Shown: positions 1 through 6,449, counted from the stretch's first letter. The stretch is DNA of 14,168 nucleotides from Pseudomonadota bacterium (GCA_022567275.1 JADFHH010000002.1:7229-21396); one strand, 5' to 3'. The notes: generated by a model not told the origin, from the sequence alone. Numbers and translations are program-made.

Positions 1-524
1 GCGGCGCCGTGCTGATGGCGCTGTCCAACAAGTTCGGCGCAATGCTGGTGACCACCGGCAACAAGTCGGAGGTGTCGGTTGGCTATGCGACGCTCTATGG
101 CGATATGAACGGCGGCTTCAACCCGGTCAAAGACCTTTACAAGACGCAAGTCTACGCACTGTCGCGCTGGCGCAATGCGCATGTTCCACACGGTGCGCTC
201 GGGCCGGGCGGCGTGGTCATCCCGGAAAATATTCTCACCAAGGCGCCCACGGCGGAGTTGAAGGAAAACCAGCGCGACCAGGATTCGCTCCCGCCCTACG
301 ATGTGCTGGACGATATTCTGGCCTGTCTCGTCGATGACGAAATGCCGGTCGCCGATATCGTCGCGCGCGGCCATGACGCGGCTACCGTCTCGCGCATCGA
401 GGGCCTGCTCTATGTGGCGGAATACAAGCGGCGGCAATCGGCGCCGGGGGTCAAAATCACGCAAAAACTGTTCGGCCGGGAGCGGCGTTATCCCATCACC
501 AATAAATTTCGTGAGACCGAATAG
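1..524 (+). CDS. nadE: NAD+ synthase, C-terminal part (5' end outside window)
   Basis: This is the end of the ammonia-ligase (synthetase) domain of NAD+ synthase, which amidates nicotinic acid adenine dinucleotide to NAD+ with ATP in the cytoplasm. The reading frame is open from base 3 and ends with TAG at 522-524, leaving about 173 residues. The family-typical stretch LVTTGNKSEVSVGYATLYGD (ATP and substrate binding) appears near the start, followed by GGFNPVKDLYKTQVY and later APTAELKENQRDQDSLPPYD, which matches the usual PSAELRPxQxDxDSLPPYD block. The N-terminal half, including any glutaminase domain, lies outside the window, so glutamine dependence cannot be read here. The gene is convergent with the DUF2865 gene beyond the IS5-bounded segment, whose left TTA starts only 3 bases after the stop codon. 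Family assignment is secure. Confidence 0.95.
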   Translation, partial: GAVLMALSNKFGAMLVTTGNKSEVSVGYATLYGDMNGGFNPVKDLYKTQVYALSRWRNAHVPHGALGPGGVVIPENILTKAPTAELKENQRDQDSLPPYDVLDDILACLVDDEMPVADIVARGHDAATVSRIEGLLYVAEYKRRQSAPGVKITQKLFGRERRYPITNKFRETE

Positions 525-530
525 GTTTTA

Positions 531-550
531 GGCCGTGTACTCATAAATGG
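531..550 (+). repeat. Left IS5-type terminal inverted repeat
   Basis: GGCCGTGTACTCATAAATGG, directly after a TTA. Read on the minus strand it encodes the IS5-like transposase ending YEYTA followed by a stop, as expected when a terminal repeat overlaps the transposase 3' end. It pairs with 1735-1754 at 17 of 20 positions. Confidence 0.6.
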
Positions 551-739
551 GCATCGGCCGAACCGTTGCGCTGAACTTCCGCTTAGCACCCCACAGCGGT
601 CATCCTGATTGCCGTACCTCAATGGCAGCTTGGTGCCAGAAGGCGACATTCGGCACTCCAACCGGCTTTGCAATGCCAAACAGAAAATTTACAATTGGCA
701 CGCGATGAAGCCAGCCAGCCAGCCTGGTGACTGACCTAA

Positions 740-964
740 CTAACGCGATTTCCCTCCGGTCTGGCTGTTTTCGCCACCTGGCTTCGGGGGCGGCGGTTCC
801 AGGTCCGTCGCTAAGCGAATGCCGATCAGGACAACGACAGCCATGAATCCGGCCATGACTAGCTTCCATGCGTCCCGGCGCTGCTTGAGGCCAGGCCAAC
901 CGATGGGTTTGATGAGCTGGATGCAAGCCACCGCCGTGAATAAGACCATGACGAATTTGGCCAC
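740..964 (-). CDS. Small membrane protein of unknown function (74 aa)
   Basis: The protein has two hydrophobic segments, roughly residues 3-22 (FVMVLFTAVACIQLIKPIGW) and 34-53 (WKLVMAGFMAVVVLIGIRLA). They are separated by a short basic loop (PGLKQRRDA) and followed by a proline- and glycine-rich polar tail. This predicts a small inner-membrane protein with two helices. The GTG start at 964 is supported by AGGAG six bases upstream. The IGWPGLKQRRDAWKL core resembles small hypothetical membrane proteins I associate with Hyphomicrobiales; this is memory, not a search result. The gene lies inside the IS5-bounded segment, on the opposite strand to nadE and to the transposase remnant. Its function is unknown. 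Confidence 0.6.
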   Translation of the reverse strand: MAKFVMVLFTAVACIQLIKPIGWPGLKQRRDAWKLVMAGFMAVVVLIGIRLATDLEPPPPKPGGENSQTGGKSR

Positions 965-1166
965 ACCGTGCTCCTGATACCGTTCGGTCGGGAAAGGCTC
1001 TAACCGGCATTTCCCGGATAAACTTCAAATCCACGGCGCGATAGTACCCAAATCCCACCGCCCATTGGAATAGTTCTCCCTCCGCAGCCGTCTGATAGCC
1101 TGTTATTGGTGCGTTGGCCGTGTCCGGACGTCCGATTGGCGATGTTCTTGAAAATCGGCCGCTGAG

Positions 1167-1364
1167 CTATCGGTTGCCTTGCCACTTGTCGAACGCCCGG
1201 CGGACAGCCCGGCCGGCGGCATATGCGCGGTCATTTTCCTTGGCGATCTGCTTGGCTTCCTCAAAAACGACGCGGGCGCCTTTGACCACCTTCTCCCTTG
1301 CCTCGGGATCGGACGCGGCTTTTTGTGCAACGTAGCGGGCGATTTTGCGCAGCAGAACTGACAT
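1167..1364 (-). CDS. Small charged helical protein of unknown function (65 aa)
   Basis: The predicted protein starts MSVLLRKIARYVAQKAASDP and is almost entirely composed of residues favouring helix, with alternating acidic and basic residues (REKVVKGARVVFEEAKQIAKE). It ends in a basic stretch RAVRRAFDKWQGNR, and no membrane segment or signal peptide is visible. The ATG at 1364 was chosen over the upstream in-frame start at 1457 because the upstream extension is cysteine- and proline-containing and unlike the helical core. There is no strong Shine-Dalgarno sequence. The composition resembles short alphaproteobacterial hypothetical proteins. It lies on the same strand as the 74-residue membrane protein, about 200 bases upstream of it, inside the IS5-bounded segment. 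Confidence 0.5.
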   Translation of the reverse strand: MSVLLRKIARYVAQKAASDPEAREKVVKGARVVFEEAKQIAKENDRAYAAGRAVRRAFDKWQGNR

Positions 1365-1507
1365 CGCGGCACAGTAACAAATTCGAGCGATTTCCACCAG
1401 ACAGGAATTTAGCGGCGACGGATGCCGGTTGAAAGGTGTGCAGGCTGCCACAAACATTGGTCGGATCGGACTGGAGAGCCTCGCTTTGGGGTGAATTCAA
1501 GCAGTGA

Positions 1508-1553
1508 AATGACCGCTTTGGGTCAAAACCTGTCCTTCCAGTGAGCGGACATT
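1508..1553. repeat. Imperfect inverted repeat AATGACCGCT / AGCGGACATT
   Basis: AATGACCGCT at 1508-1517 and AGCGGACATT at 1544-1553 are inverted copies matching at 9 of 10 positions with a 26-base spacer. A related AGCGGTCAT occurs at 595-603 near the other end of the IS5-bounded segment. They look like decayed copies of a dispersed intergenic element. Confidence 0.35.
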
Positions 1554-1569
1554 GACGGCCGCTCTACCC

Positions 1570-1595
1570 ACACCTGCGGACATGCCCGCAGGTGT
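1570..1595. repeat. Perfect 10-bp hairpin in noncoding DNA
   Basis: ACACCTGCGG (1570-1579) and CCGCAGGTGT (1586-1595) pair perfectly around a 6-base loop. No T-run follows on either strand, so it is not a typical intrinsic terminator. It lies 50 bases upstream of the transposase remnant's start and may be part of a dispersed repeat. Confidence 0.5.
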
Positions 1596-1621
1596 TGCCG
1601 GCGACGGTACAGGTGTGATTC

Positions 1622-1639
1622 AAGCTCCGAAAGGAGTTT
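1622..1639 (+). promoter_or_regulatory. Hairpin masking the Shine-Dalgarno of the IS5 transposase remnant
   Basis: AAGCTCC, loop GAAA, then GGAGTTT form a 7-bp stem (one G-U pair) closed by a GNRA tetraloop. The 3' arm contains the GGAG ribosome-binding site for the ATG at 1645. Such a stem would limit translation of the transposase. The structure is predicted by eye. Confidence 0.45.
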
Positions 1640-1644
1640 TGACC

Positions 1645-1754
1645 ATGCAATACGCACTCACTGAGAGAGAATGGTGGATTATTCAGCCGATTCTGTCCAA
1701 CAAGCCGCGAGCTTGAGGAAATGGATGTGGCTATCCGTTTATGAGTCCACGTCC
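1645..1754 (+). pseudogene. IS5-family transposase remnant, internally deleted
   Basis: From ATG 1645 the frame reads MQYALTEREWWIIQPILSNK then PRA and a stop at 1714-1716. This matches the usual N-terminus of IS5-family transposases (MRYxLTDxEWxxIxPLLPNKPRG). A normal protein would continue for roughly 240 more residues with the DDE catalytic residues, and all of that is missing. In another frame, starting at 1713, the DNA reads LRKWMWLSVYESTS, which resembles the typical C-terminus (IRLWLRxYESTA) overlapping the right inverted repeat. The remnant therefore keeps the first about 22 and last about 12 residues joined by a deletion, and cannot be active. GGAG lies 8 bases upstream of the start. 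Confidence 0.75.
1735..1754 (-). repeat. Right IS5-type terminal inverted repeat
   Basis: CCGTTTATGAGTCCACGTCC on the plus strand, followed by TTA. It matches the reverse complement of 531-550 at 17 of 20 positions and overlaps the transposase C-terminal codons (VYEST). Confidence 0.6.
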
Positions 1755-1782
1755 TTAGAGTCTGCTATTCAGTGCAACAGCG

Positions 1783-2898
1783 CTACCGGGTCTTTTTCGC
1801 CTTTTTCTTGTCGCCGGCGAATCTCGCGCCACCCGCGCCCGACTTCTGATTTCTCTCCGCTTCCTCCTTTTCGTTCAGGGCGGCAATCTCGCCAGGGTCG
1901 TACTCAGCCGTCTTGCAGGAGCAGCCCTTTACATATTGCTTGCGGTAACGCCATGCATTGGCATGTTCGCTATAGGCCCGTATGCCGTCGAAGGAGACCA
2001 TTTGTTCGGGCTCTTCACCCGGATTGCGGTACACGTATAATTCGGCGGGCGCGGCGCATTGCGATTGGCATTTCTGCAAATCTTGCGAGAAGCGGCTGGG
2101 CAGAGCGGAAAAGCTGACAGGGAAGTAGTACCCGTCGCATGAGCGCACGCACAATGTGCGATAGGTGGCGAAGGGCTCGATCCGGGAGGTTTCCAGCCCG
2201 CGCCTTGGCGTCGTGTCCCAGAAATCTTCTTCAAGCCAGCTCAGGAAACCGCCACCGCTGCTACGCCGCCGCGTCTCCTGCCGGTAACTGGCGCCGCATC
2301 CGGCCCGCGACAAGGCGGCGATACGATCATTTTGACGGCGGTTCCGGCCGCCGCGCCGGGCCTGGCGCTGTTCCTGCAACAGTGTGAGTTGACGGCGCGC
2401 ATCCTCGATTATGCCGTTCAATCGAAGACATTTTGGCGTGCGGATAAGCGTGCGCCCGAATATGAAGTTGCTCTTATAGCAACCCAACCGGTTGGCCCTG
2501 GCCTGGTTGGTCTGGAAAATCCGGTCATATTTACGGATTTGCTTTTCAATATTGGGGCCATCGCTGAGCGACTGCTGGCGGCGGACCCAGTCATTGGCCA
2601 ACTCCTGCTCCAGCTGCATGCAGCGCAGCTCCTGCGACGACAGGCGCTGGCCCTGATATGCCGGGCCCTGTTGCTGGTATCCAGGCTGCTGATAGGGTTG
2701 CGGATAGTGCTGCTGATATCCGGGCTGCGGATAGGGTTGCTGATATCCAGGGGGCGGATAGGGTTGCTGGGCGAGCGCCAGCGACCAGAGTCCAACCAGG
2801 CCGAATATGGTCATGCCGCCGCACGCGATGGCGAGCGCGGCGTTGCGGTGCCGGGCGAGCGATTCTTGAAAAACCAATTGTATCTGCTTCAATTTCAA
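1783..2898 (-). CDS. DUF2865 domain secreted protein (371 aa)
   Basis: The N-terminus has basic residues (KLKQ, RHR), then a hydrophobic stretch at about residues 19-43 ending LALA, consistent with a signal peptide cleaved before QQPY. Residues 44-84 are a proline/glutamine/tyrosine-rich repeat region built on QQPYPQPGY. A coiled, charged region follows (about 85-200). The C-terminal part has the DUF2865 hallmarks: TLCVRSCDGYYFPVSFSALP, then CQSQCAAPAELYVYRNPGEE, AWRYRKQYV and a CSC motif. Paired cysteines suggest disulfides in the periplasm or at the cell surface. The role of DUF2865 is not known. The TTG start fits an AAGG five bases upstream and gives the basic signal-peptide start; the alternative ATG at residue 29 would cut the hydrophobic segment. 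The C-terminal tail is very lysine-rich (DKKKAKKTR). Confidence 0.85.
   Translation of the reverse strand: MKLKQIQLVFQESLARHRNAALAIACGGMTIFGLVGLWSLALAQQPYPPPGYQQPYPQPGYQQHYPQPYQQPGYQQQGPAYQGQRLSSQELRCMQLEQELANDWVRRQQSLSDGPNIEKQIRKYDRIFQTNQARANRLGCYKSNFIFGRTLIRTPKCLRLNGIIEDARRQLTLLQEQRQARRGGRNRRQNDRIAALSRAGCGASYRQETRRRSSGGGFLSWLEEDFWDTTPRRGLETSRIEPFATYRTLCVRSCDGYYFPVSFSALPSRFSQDLQKCQSQCAAPAELYVYRNPGEEPEQMVSFDGIRAYSEHANAWRYRKQYVKGCSCKTAEYDPGEIAALNEKEEAERNQKSGAGGARFAGDKKKAKKTR
2647..2769 (-). repeat. Degenerate tandem repeat encoding a Gln/Pro/Tyr-rich region
   Basis: The DNA repeats units such as GGATATCAGCAACCCTATCC (minus strand), encoding QQPYPQPGY-type units in residues 44-84 of the DUF2865 protein. 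The unit length varies (about 24-30 bases), so copy number could vary between strains. Confidence 0.7.
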
Positions 2899-2905
2899 GA
2901 CAACC

Positions 2906-2935
2906 TTGCCAGCTCAAACCATCACCGGTTATGAG
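2906..2935 (+). promoter_or_regulatory. Possible sigma-70-like promoter for the hydratase-cysS unit
   Basis: TTGCCA (2906-2911; 5 of 6 to the -35 consensus) and TATGAG (2930-2935; 4 of 6 to the -10) are separated by 18 bases in the 126-base divergent space between the DUF2865 gene and the hydratase gene. Weak, by-eye call. Confidence 0.25.
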
Positions 2936-3024
2936 TCGCGACAGTTAAACGGATCAATACGGCACCATTACGCCGCAACAGCATCCGGTTCAAGCGGTAT
3001 GACGACACCGGCAAGGAGAGTAGT

Positions 3025-3807
3025 GTGACGCCGCAACAATGCGAAATGGCCGCCGGCGCGCTCAGCGCGGCGCGCAAGGATAACATAATGATGGCGGGCC
3101 TCGATGAGGGTTTGACCCCGGCCACCATGGCTGAAGCCTATGCCATTCAGGATGCCTTCATGCGTCAATGGGATGCGCCGGCCGCCGGCTGGAAGGTGGC
3201 CGCGACCGCTGAAAAAATCCAGCAAATCTATGGTGTCGATGAGCCGTTCTGCGGACCGTTTTATGCGCCAACCACATTTACTTCCCCGGCAACGCCCAAT
3301 GCGGAAACCTTCGGGATTTTTTGCATCGAAAGCGAATTTGCTTTCCGGTTTTCCGCCACCCTCGCGGCGCGGGAGCGCGCCTATGGCCGTGAGGAAATCC
3401 TCGAAGCCGTCGAGGCGGTGATGCCGGCATTCGAGTTGATTTCACCGCGCTTCGATTCGATGCTGCAGGACCGTGCCGCGCTCGCCGCCGCCGATTGCGC
3501 GATGAATGGCGGTTTTGTGCTGGGCGCGCCCACTGCCGATTGGCGCGGGCTTGATCTCGCGGCCCATCGGGTGTGCCTCAGAATCGATGGCGAAGTGAGA
3601 GCGGAGGGGAGCGGTTCGGATGTGCTCGGCCATCCCTTCAATGTGCTCGACTGGCTGGTCAATCACCTGTCGCGCCGCGGCATCGATCTGAATGCCGGTG
3701 AGGTTGTTTCCACCGGCACCTGCACCGGTTTCATTCGTCTGGAGCAGGGGCAAAAAGCGGTTGCGGACTATGGCGTGCTGGGTACGGTCGAGGTGACGTT
3801 CATCTAG
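3025..3807 (+). CDS. 2-keto-4-pentenoate hydratase / fumarylacetoacetate hydrolase-family protein
   Basis: This 260-residue protein belongs to the MhpD-like hydratase/decarboxylase family. Those enzymes use a divalent metal to hydrate 2-hydroxypenta-2,4-dienoate, or to decarboxylate related 2-oxo acids, in aromatic catabolism. Positions expected for metal binding are present: E102 and E104 in IESEFAF and E137 in AFELISPR. K57 in GWKVAAT matches the conserved lysine. The length agrees with the family (about 260). The GTG start is preceded by AAGGAG with six bases spacing. cysS starts 49 bases downstream on the same strand, so the two may be co-transcribed, although no metabolic link is evident and no other aromatic-degradation gene is present. 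The exact substrate cannot be read from the sequence. Confidence 0.88.
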   Translation: MTPQQCEMAAGALSAARKDNIMMAGLDEGLTPATMAEAYAIQDAFMRQWDAPAAGWKVAATAEKIQQIYGVDEPFCGPFYAPTTFTSPATPNAETFGIFCIESEFAFRFSATLAARERAYGREEILEAVEAVMPAFELISPRFDSMLQDRAALAAADCAMNGGFVLGAPTADWRGLDLAAHRVCLRIDGEVRAEGSGSDVLGHPFNVLDWLVNHLSRRGIDLNAGEVVSTGTCTGFIRLEQGQKAVADYGVLGTVEVTFI

Positions 3808-3856
3808 CAGCGCATGGCGCCATCGCACCCGAATCTGTTGACCTGAGAGAAGCGCA

Positions 3857-5224
3857 TTGGAACTCAAGCTTTACAACACGCTGAACGCGAAGAAGGAAAT
3901 CTTCACGCCGCTGGATGCAAAAAATGTCCGCATCTATGTGTGCGGTCCCACCGTCTATGACCATGCCCATATCGGCAATGCGCGCCCGGTCATCGTATTC
4001 GACCTTCTCTACCGGCTGCTGCGTCATGTCTATGGGCCGGACCATGTCACCTATGCGCGTAACATCACCGACGTTGACGACAAGATAAACGCCCGCGCGG
4101 TCGAGGAGGGCGTGCCTATCAACGAGATAACCGCGCGCACCACCAAACAGTTTCACGACGATATCGCCGCCCTCGGCACGCTGGCGCCCGATATCGAGCC
4201 GCGCGCGACGGATCATATCGAACAGATGAAAGCGCTGATCGCGCGTCTGGTGGAGAAGGGCAACGCCTATGTGGCGCAAGGACATGTGCTGTTCCACGTG
4301 CCCTCGATGGCGGATTACGGAAAACTCTCGAAACGCTCCCTGGATGAGATGGAGGCGGGAGCGCGGGTCGAGGTCGCGCCCTACAAGAAAGACCCGATGG
4401 ATTTCGTTCTGTGGAAGCCGTCGAAAGAAGGCGAACCCGCCTGGGACAGTCCGTGCGGCATCGAGGAGCCGGGACGCCCGGGCTGGCATATCGAATGTTC
4501 GGCCATGGCGGCGGAGCATCTGGGTAAGACCTTCGACATTCACGGCGGCGGCGTCGATCTGGTTTTTCCGCACCATGAAAATGAAATCGCCCAGACGAGA
4601 TGCGGTTTTGGCACCGGCATGATGGCGCAGGTGTGGATGCACAATGGCTATTTGCAGGTCGAGGGGCGGAAAATGTCCAAATCGGAGGGTAATTTCATCA
4701 CGCTCCGTGATGTGCTCAAGGAATGGCCGGGTGAAGCCGTGCGCCTGGCGATGCTGACGACCCATTACCGGCAGCCCATCAACTGGACCGGGGCCGGGGT
4801 GAGGGAAGCCAAGCGAACGCTCGATCACTGGTACCGGTTAACCGAAGATGCAGAACCCGGCTGCGCTATGAGCGCCGATATGCTTCAAGCAATAGGGGAT
4901 GATCTCAACACGCCCAAAGCCCTGACCGCGATGCATCGGCTGCGCAGCGAGGCAGCGCATGGCGACAAGGACGCGGCCGCTTCCCTGAAGGCCTGTGGCC
5001 GGTTTATGGGAGTGTTGAACATGACGGCCAAGGACTGGAAGAACTGGCGGCCCGTCTCTGTCGAGATTGACGACGGGCAGGTCGAGCAACTGATCGCCGC
5101 CCGGCTGGAAGCGCGTCGATCGAAGGACTATACCGAGGCCGACCGCCTCCGCGATGAGTTGGCAGCCATGGGCGTCGCGCTGAAGGATGGGCCTGAGGGC
5201 ACGACGTGGGAAATCGCACGATGA
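3857..5224 (+). CDS. cysS: Cysteinyl-tRNA synthetase
   Basis: This class I aminoacyl-tRNA synthetase charges tRNA-Cys with cysteine. The 455-residue length matches the family (about 460). Visible hallmarks are the HIGH-type motif in TVYDHAHIGNAR (residues 32-43), the KMSKS loop at 272-276 (GRKMSKSEGNF), and zinc ligands C29, C214 (HIECSAM), H239 and E243 (FPHHENEIA) with the spacing known from the E. coli enzyme. The C-terminal part ends in the usual RRSKDYTEADRLRDELAAMG segment. The TTG start gives the usual short N-terminus before LYNT; a purine-rich GAGAGAAG precedes it. The gene is essential and appears intact. Its stop codon is 40 bases before the ISAs1 element, so the insertion has hit only its 3' flank. 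Confidence 0.97.
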   Translation: MELKLYNTLNAKKEIFTPLDAKNVRIYVCGPTVYDHAHIGNARPVIVFDLLYRLLRHVYGPDHVTYARNITDVDDKINARAVEEGVPINEITARTTKQFHDDIAALGTLAPDIEPRATDHIEQMKALIARLVEKGNAYVAQGHVLFHVPSMADYGKLSKRSLDEMEAGARVEVAPYKKDPMDFVLWKPSKEGEPAWDSPCGIEEPGRPGWHIECSAMAAEHLGKTFDIHGGGVDLVFPHHENEIAQTRCGFGTGMMAQVWMHNGYLQVEGRKMSKSEGNFITLRDVLKEWPGEAVRLAMLTTHYRQPINWTGAGVREAKRTLDHWYRLTEDAEPGCAMSADMLQAIGDDLNTPKALTAMHRLRSEAAHGDKDAAASLKACGRFMGVLNMTAKDWKNWRPVSVEIDDGQVEQLIAARLEARRSKDYTEADRLRDELAAMGVALKDGPEGTTWEIAR

Positions 5225-5250
5225 GAGGATGTGGGAAGAACAGAGAATAC

Positions 5251-5264
5251 CCTCCCCGCGAGGG
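5251..5264. repeat. Left half of a GC-rich palindrome split by the ISAs1 element
   Basis: The left flank of the IS has CCTCCCC, and the right flank (6450-6466) has CCCGTCAAGGGGAGGG. Put together they would form a hairpin with CCCTCCCC and GGGGAGGG arms around GTCAA, lying between the convergent cysS and flippase genes. That is where a bidirectional transcription terminator would be expected. The CCGCGAGGG next to the left IS end resembles the CCGTCAAGGG next to the right end and could be a decayed target duplication. Confidence 0.45.
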
Positions 5265-5285
5265 CAGGGGAATCGCATATGGGAT
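5265..5285 (+). repeat. ISAs1 left terminal inverted repeat
   Basis: Starts CAGGG; the core ATCGCATATG is shared exactly with the inverted right end at 6429-6449. Similarity extends three further bases outward (GGG), which may be host sequence. Confidence 0.75.
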
Positions 5286-5326
5286 TTTTTTGGTTGTTTT
5301 TTGCGGCGAACAGGATTCTTGAAGGA

Positions 5327-5352
5327 GGCAGTTTTTTGAAGGAGAAACTGCC
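5327..5352 (+). promoter_or_regulatory. Hairpin with the transposase Shine-Dalgarno in its loop
   Basis: GGCAGTTT (5327-5334) pairs perfectly with AAACTGCC (5345-5352). The 10-base loop holds the ribosome-binding site GAAGGAG (5338-5344), and the stem ends exactly against the ATG at 5353. In several IS families such stems limit transposase translation from read-through transcripts. Here the element sits just downstream of cysS in the same direction, so read-through is likely. Confidence 0.6.
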
Positions 5353-6444
5353 ATGTCAGGTTTGGATTGCCATTTTGCCGAACTGCCCGATCCGCGTGCG
5401 GGCAACAGCTCGCACCATTTGGGAGATATCGTTGTGATGATGATTGCCGCCAGTCTTTGCGGCGCCAGTAATGCCACGGAATATTCGCTGTTTGCCGAAA
5501 CCCGAAAGCCGTTGTTGAACCGGCTGATCCGGTATGACAGGGCGCCGAGCCACGACACGTTTTCGCGGGTTTTGCGGCTGCTGGACCCAGAGGCGTTCTT
5601 GTGCATCTTTGCAGCCTTTGCGGCCGCCTTTCATCAGGCGATGAGGTCTTTTCGTGCCCGCGCTGGCGCCGCGCCGGAAGTGATTGCAGTTGACGGCAAA
5701 TCGCTCAGACGAGCCTATGAGACGGGGCAGGCCGCCAGCCCGCCGATGATGGTAAGCGCCTTTGCAGCCGAGTGCCGCCTTTGCCTTGGCGCGGGCATGG
5801 CCATGCCTCATGACAATGAGGGCGAGGCCGCGCTGAAGGTTGTGGAACTGCTTGATTTAACGGGAAGAATTGTTACAGCCGACGCCCTTCATTGCACCCG
5901 GCGCATGGCACAAACCATCCGCGGGCGCGGTGGAGATTATGTGCTTGCGTTGAAAGGCAACCGCCGCGAATGGTTGAAACAGGCGAAGCAACTCTTCGAC
6001 ACCACACCGGCGCGCATTGCCGAAGTGACCCGCACCGGTCATGGCCGCGCCGAATGGCACCGCAGCGAGGTCGTAGCGGCCCCGGCCCCGCTCATGGACG
6101 GCCATAAAGCCTTCGCCCGCATCACCAGCGCGCGCGGTAATGGCAAACCGGTGATCCGCTACTTCATGGCCTCGCAAAGCCTGGAGCCGGATGAGATGCT
6201 GGCGATCATCAGAAGTCACTGGAGCATCGAAAACAACCTGCACTGGGTGCTCGATGTCCATATGCGCGAGGATCATAACCGGGCCAGAAAAGACAATGCA
6301 CCCGCCAACACCGCCATCATCAATCGCATCGCACGAAATATTCTCCAGATCATCGACAAGCCCAAAACACCCATCAGCCACAGGATCAAGAAATGCGCAT
6401 GGAACGAAGAGTATCTCATCAACGCAATATCTCATATGCGATAG
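5353..6444 (+). CDS. ISAs1-family transposase (DDE)
   Basis: A full-length transposase of 363 residues, close to the usual family length of about 370. The N-terminus FAELPDPRAGNSSHHLGDIV matches the ISAs1/H-repeat pattern (F..L.DPR....H.L.DI). The DDE residues are visible: D114 in VIAVDGKSLRR, D177 in VTADALHCTRR and E293 in HWSIENNLHWVLDV. These are followed by the typical DVHMREDHNRARKDNAPAN and the INRIARNIL helix. The ATG is preceded by GAAGGAG with eight bases spacing, inside a hairpin loop. The gene is intact, with no frameshift. The stop codon lies in the right inverted repeat. It acts on its own element's ends and has no relation to the neighbouring genes. Confidence 0.95.
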   Translation: MSGLDCHFAELPDPRAGNSSHHLGDIVVMMIAASLCGASNATEYSLFAETRKPLLNRLIRYDRAPSHDTFSRVLRLLDPEAFLCIFAAFAAAFHQAMRSFRARAGAAPEVIAVDGKSLRRAYETGQAASPPMMVSAFAAECRLCLGAGMAMPHDNEGEAALKVVELLDLTGRIVTADALHCTRRMAQTIRGRGGDYVLALKGNRREWLKQAKQLFDTTPARIAEVTRTGHGRAEWHRSEVVAAPAPLMDGHKAFARITSARGNGKPVIRYFMASQSLEPDEMLAIIRSHWSIENNLHWVLDVHMREDHNRARKDNAPANTAIINRIARNILQIIDKPKTPISHRIKKCAWNEEYLINAISHMR

Positions 6445-6449
6445 CCCTG
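6429..6449 (-). repeat. ISAs1 right terminal inverted repeat
   Basis: Inverted copy of 5265-5285 (18 of 21 positions). On the plus strand it contains CATATGCGAT and ends AGCCCTG. It includes the transposase stop codon. Confidence 0.75.

Larger units (their letters stand above)
531..1754. mobile_element. Segment bounded by IS5-type inverted repeats, with passenger genes
   Basis: The left end reads GGCCGTGTACTCATAAATGG (531-550). The right end reads CCGTTTATGAGTCCACGTCC (1735-1754), whose reverse complement matches the left end at 17 of 20 positions. Each end is flanked on the outside by TTA (528-530 and 1755-1757), as expected for IS5-family groups that duplicate a TNA target. Inside are two small minus-strand genes and, at the right, a transposase reduced to its first and last codons. 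Two readings are possible: a non-autonomous element that carries passenger DNA, or two decayed IS copies flanking native DNA. The TTA match is short and could be chance. Confidence 0.5.
5265..6449 (+). mobile_element. Complete ISAs1-family insertion sequence
   Basis: An element of about 1.19 kb with one long transposase gene and terminal inverted repeats. The left end (5265-5285) begins CAGGG and contains ATCGCATATG. The right end (6429-6449) is its inverted copy, with 18 of 21 positions matching. The transposase stop codon (6442-6444) lies within the right repeat. The flanks suggest insertion into a palindrome between two convergent genes. The transposase frame is uninterrupted, so the element may still be active. 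Confidence 0.85.

Noticed and set aside
600..1058. 152-codon minus-strand frame across the 74-residue gene
   Set aside because: It overlaps the better-supported 740-964 gene in another frame, has no ribosome-binding site and an atypical composition rich in Arg, His and Pro.
2647..2769. Regular short repeats as a CRISPR array
   Set aside because: Units are contiguous without unique spacers and lie in frame in a coding region.
2332..2934. 200-codon plus-strand frame rich in Leu/Ile/Arg
   Set aside because: It is antisense to the DUF2865 gene; the apparent hydrophobic repeats are the complement of the QQPYPQPGY repeat DNA.
3800..4828. 342-codon minus-strand frame
   Set aside because: Antisense to cysS, whose motifs are unambiguous; a by-product of GC-rich codon use.
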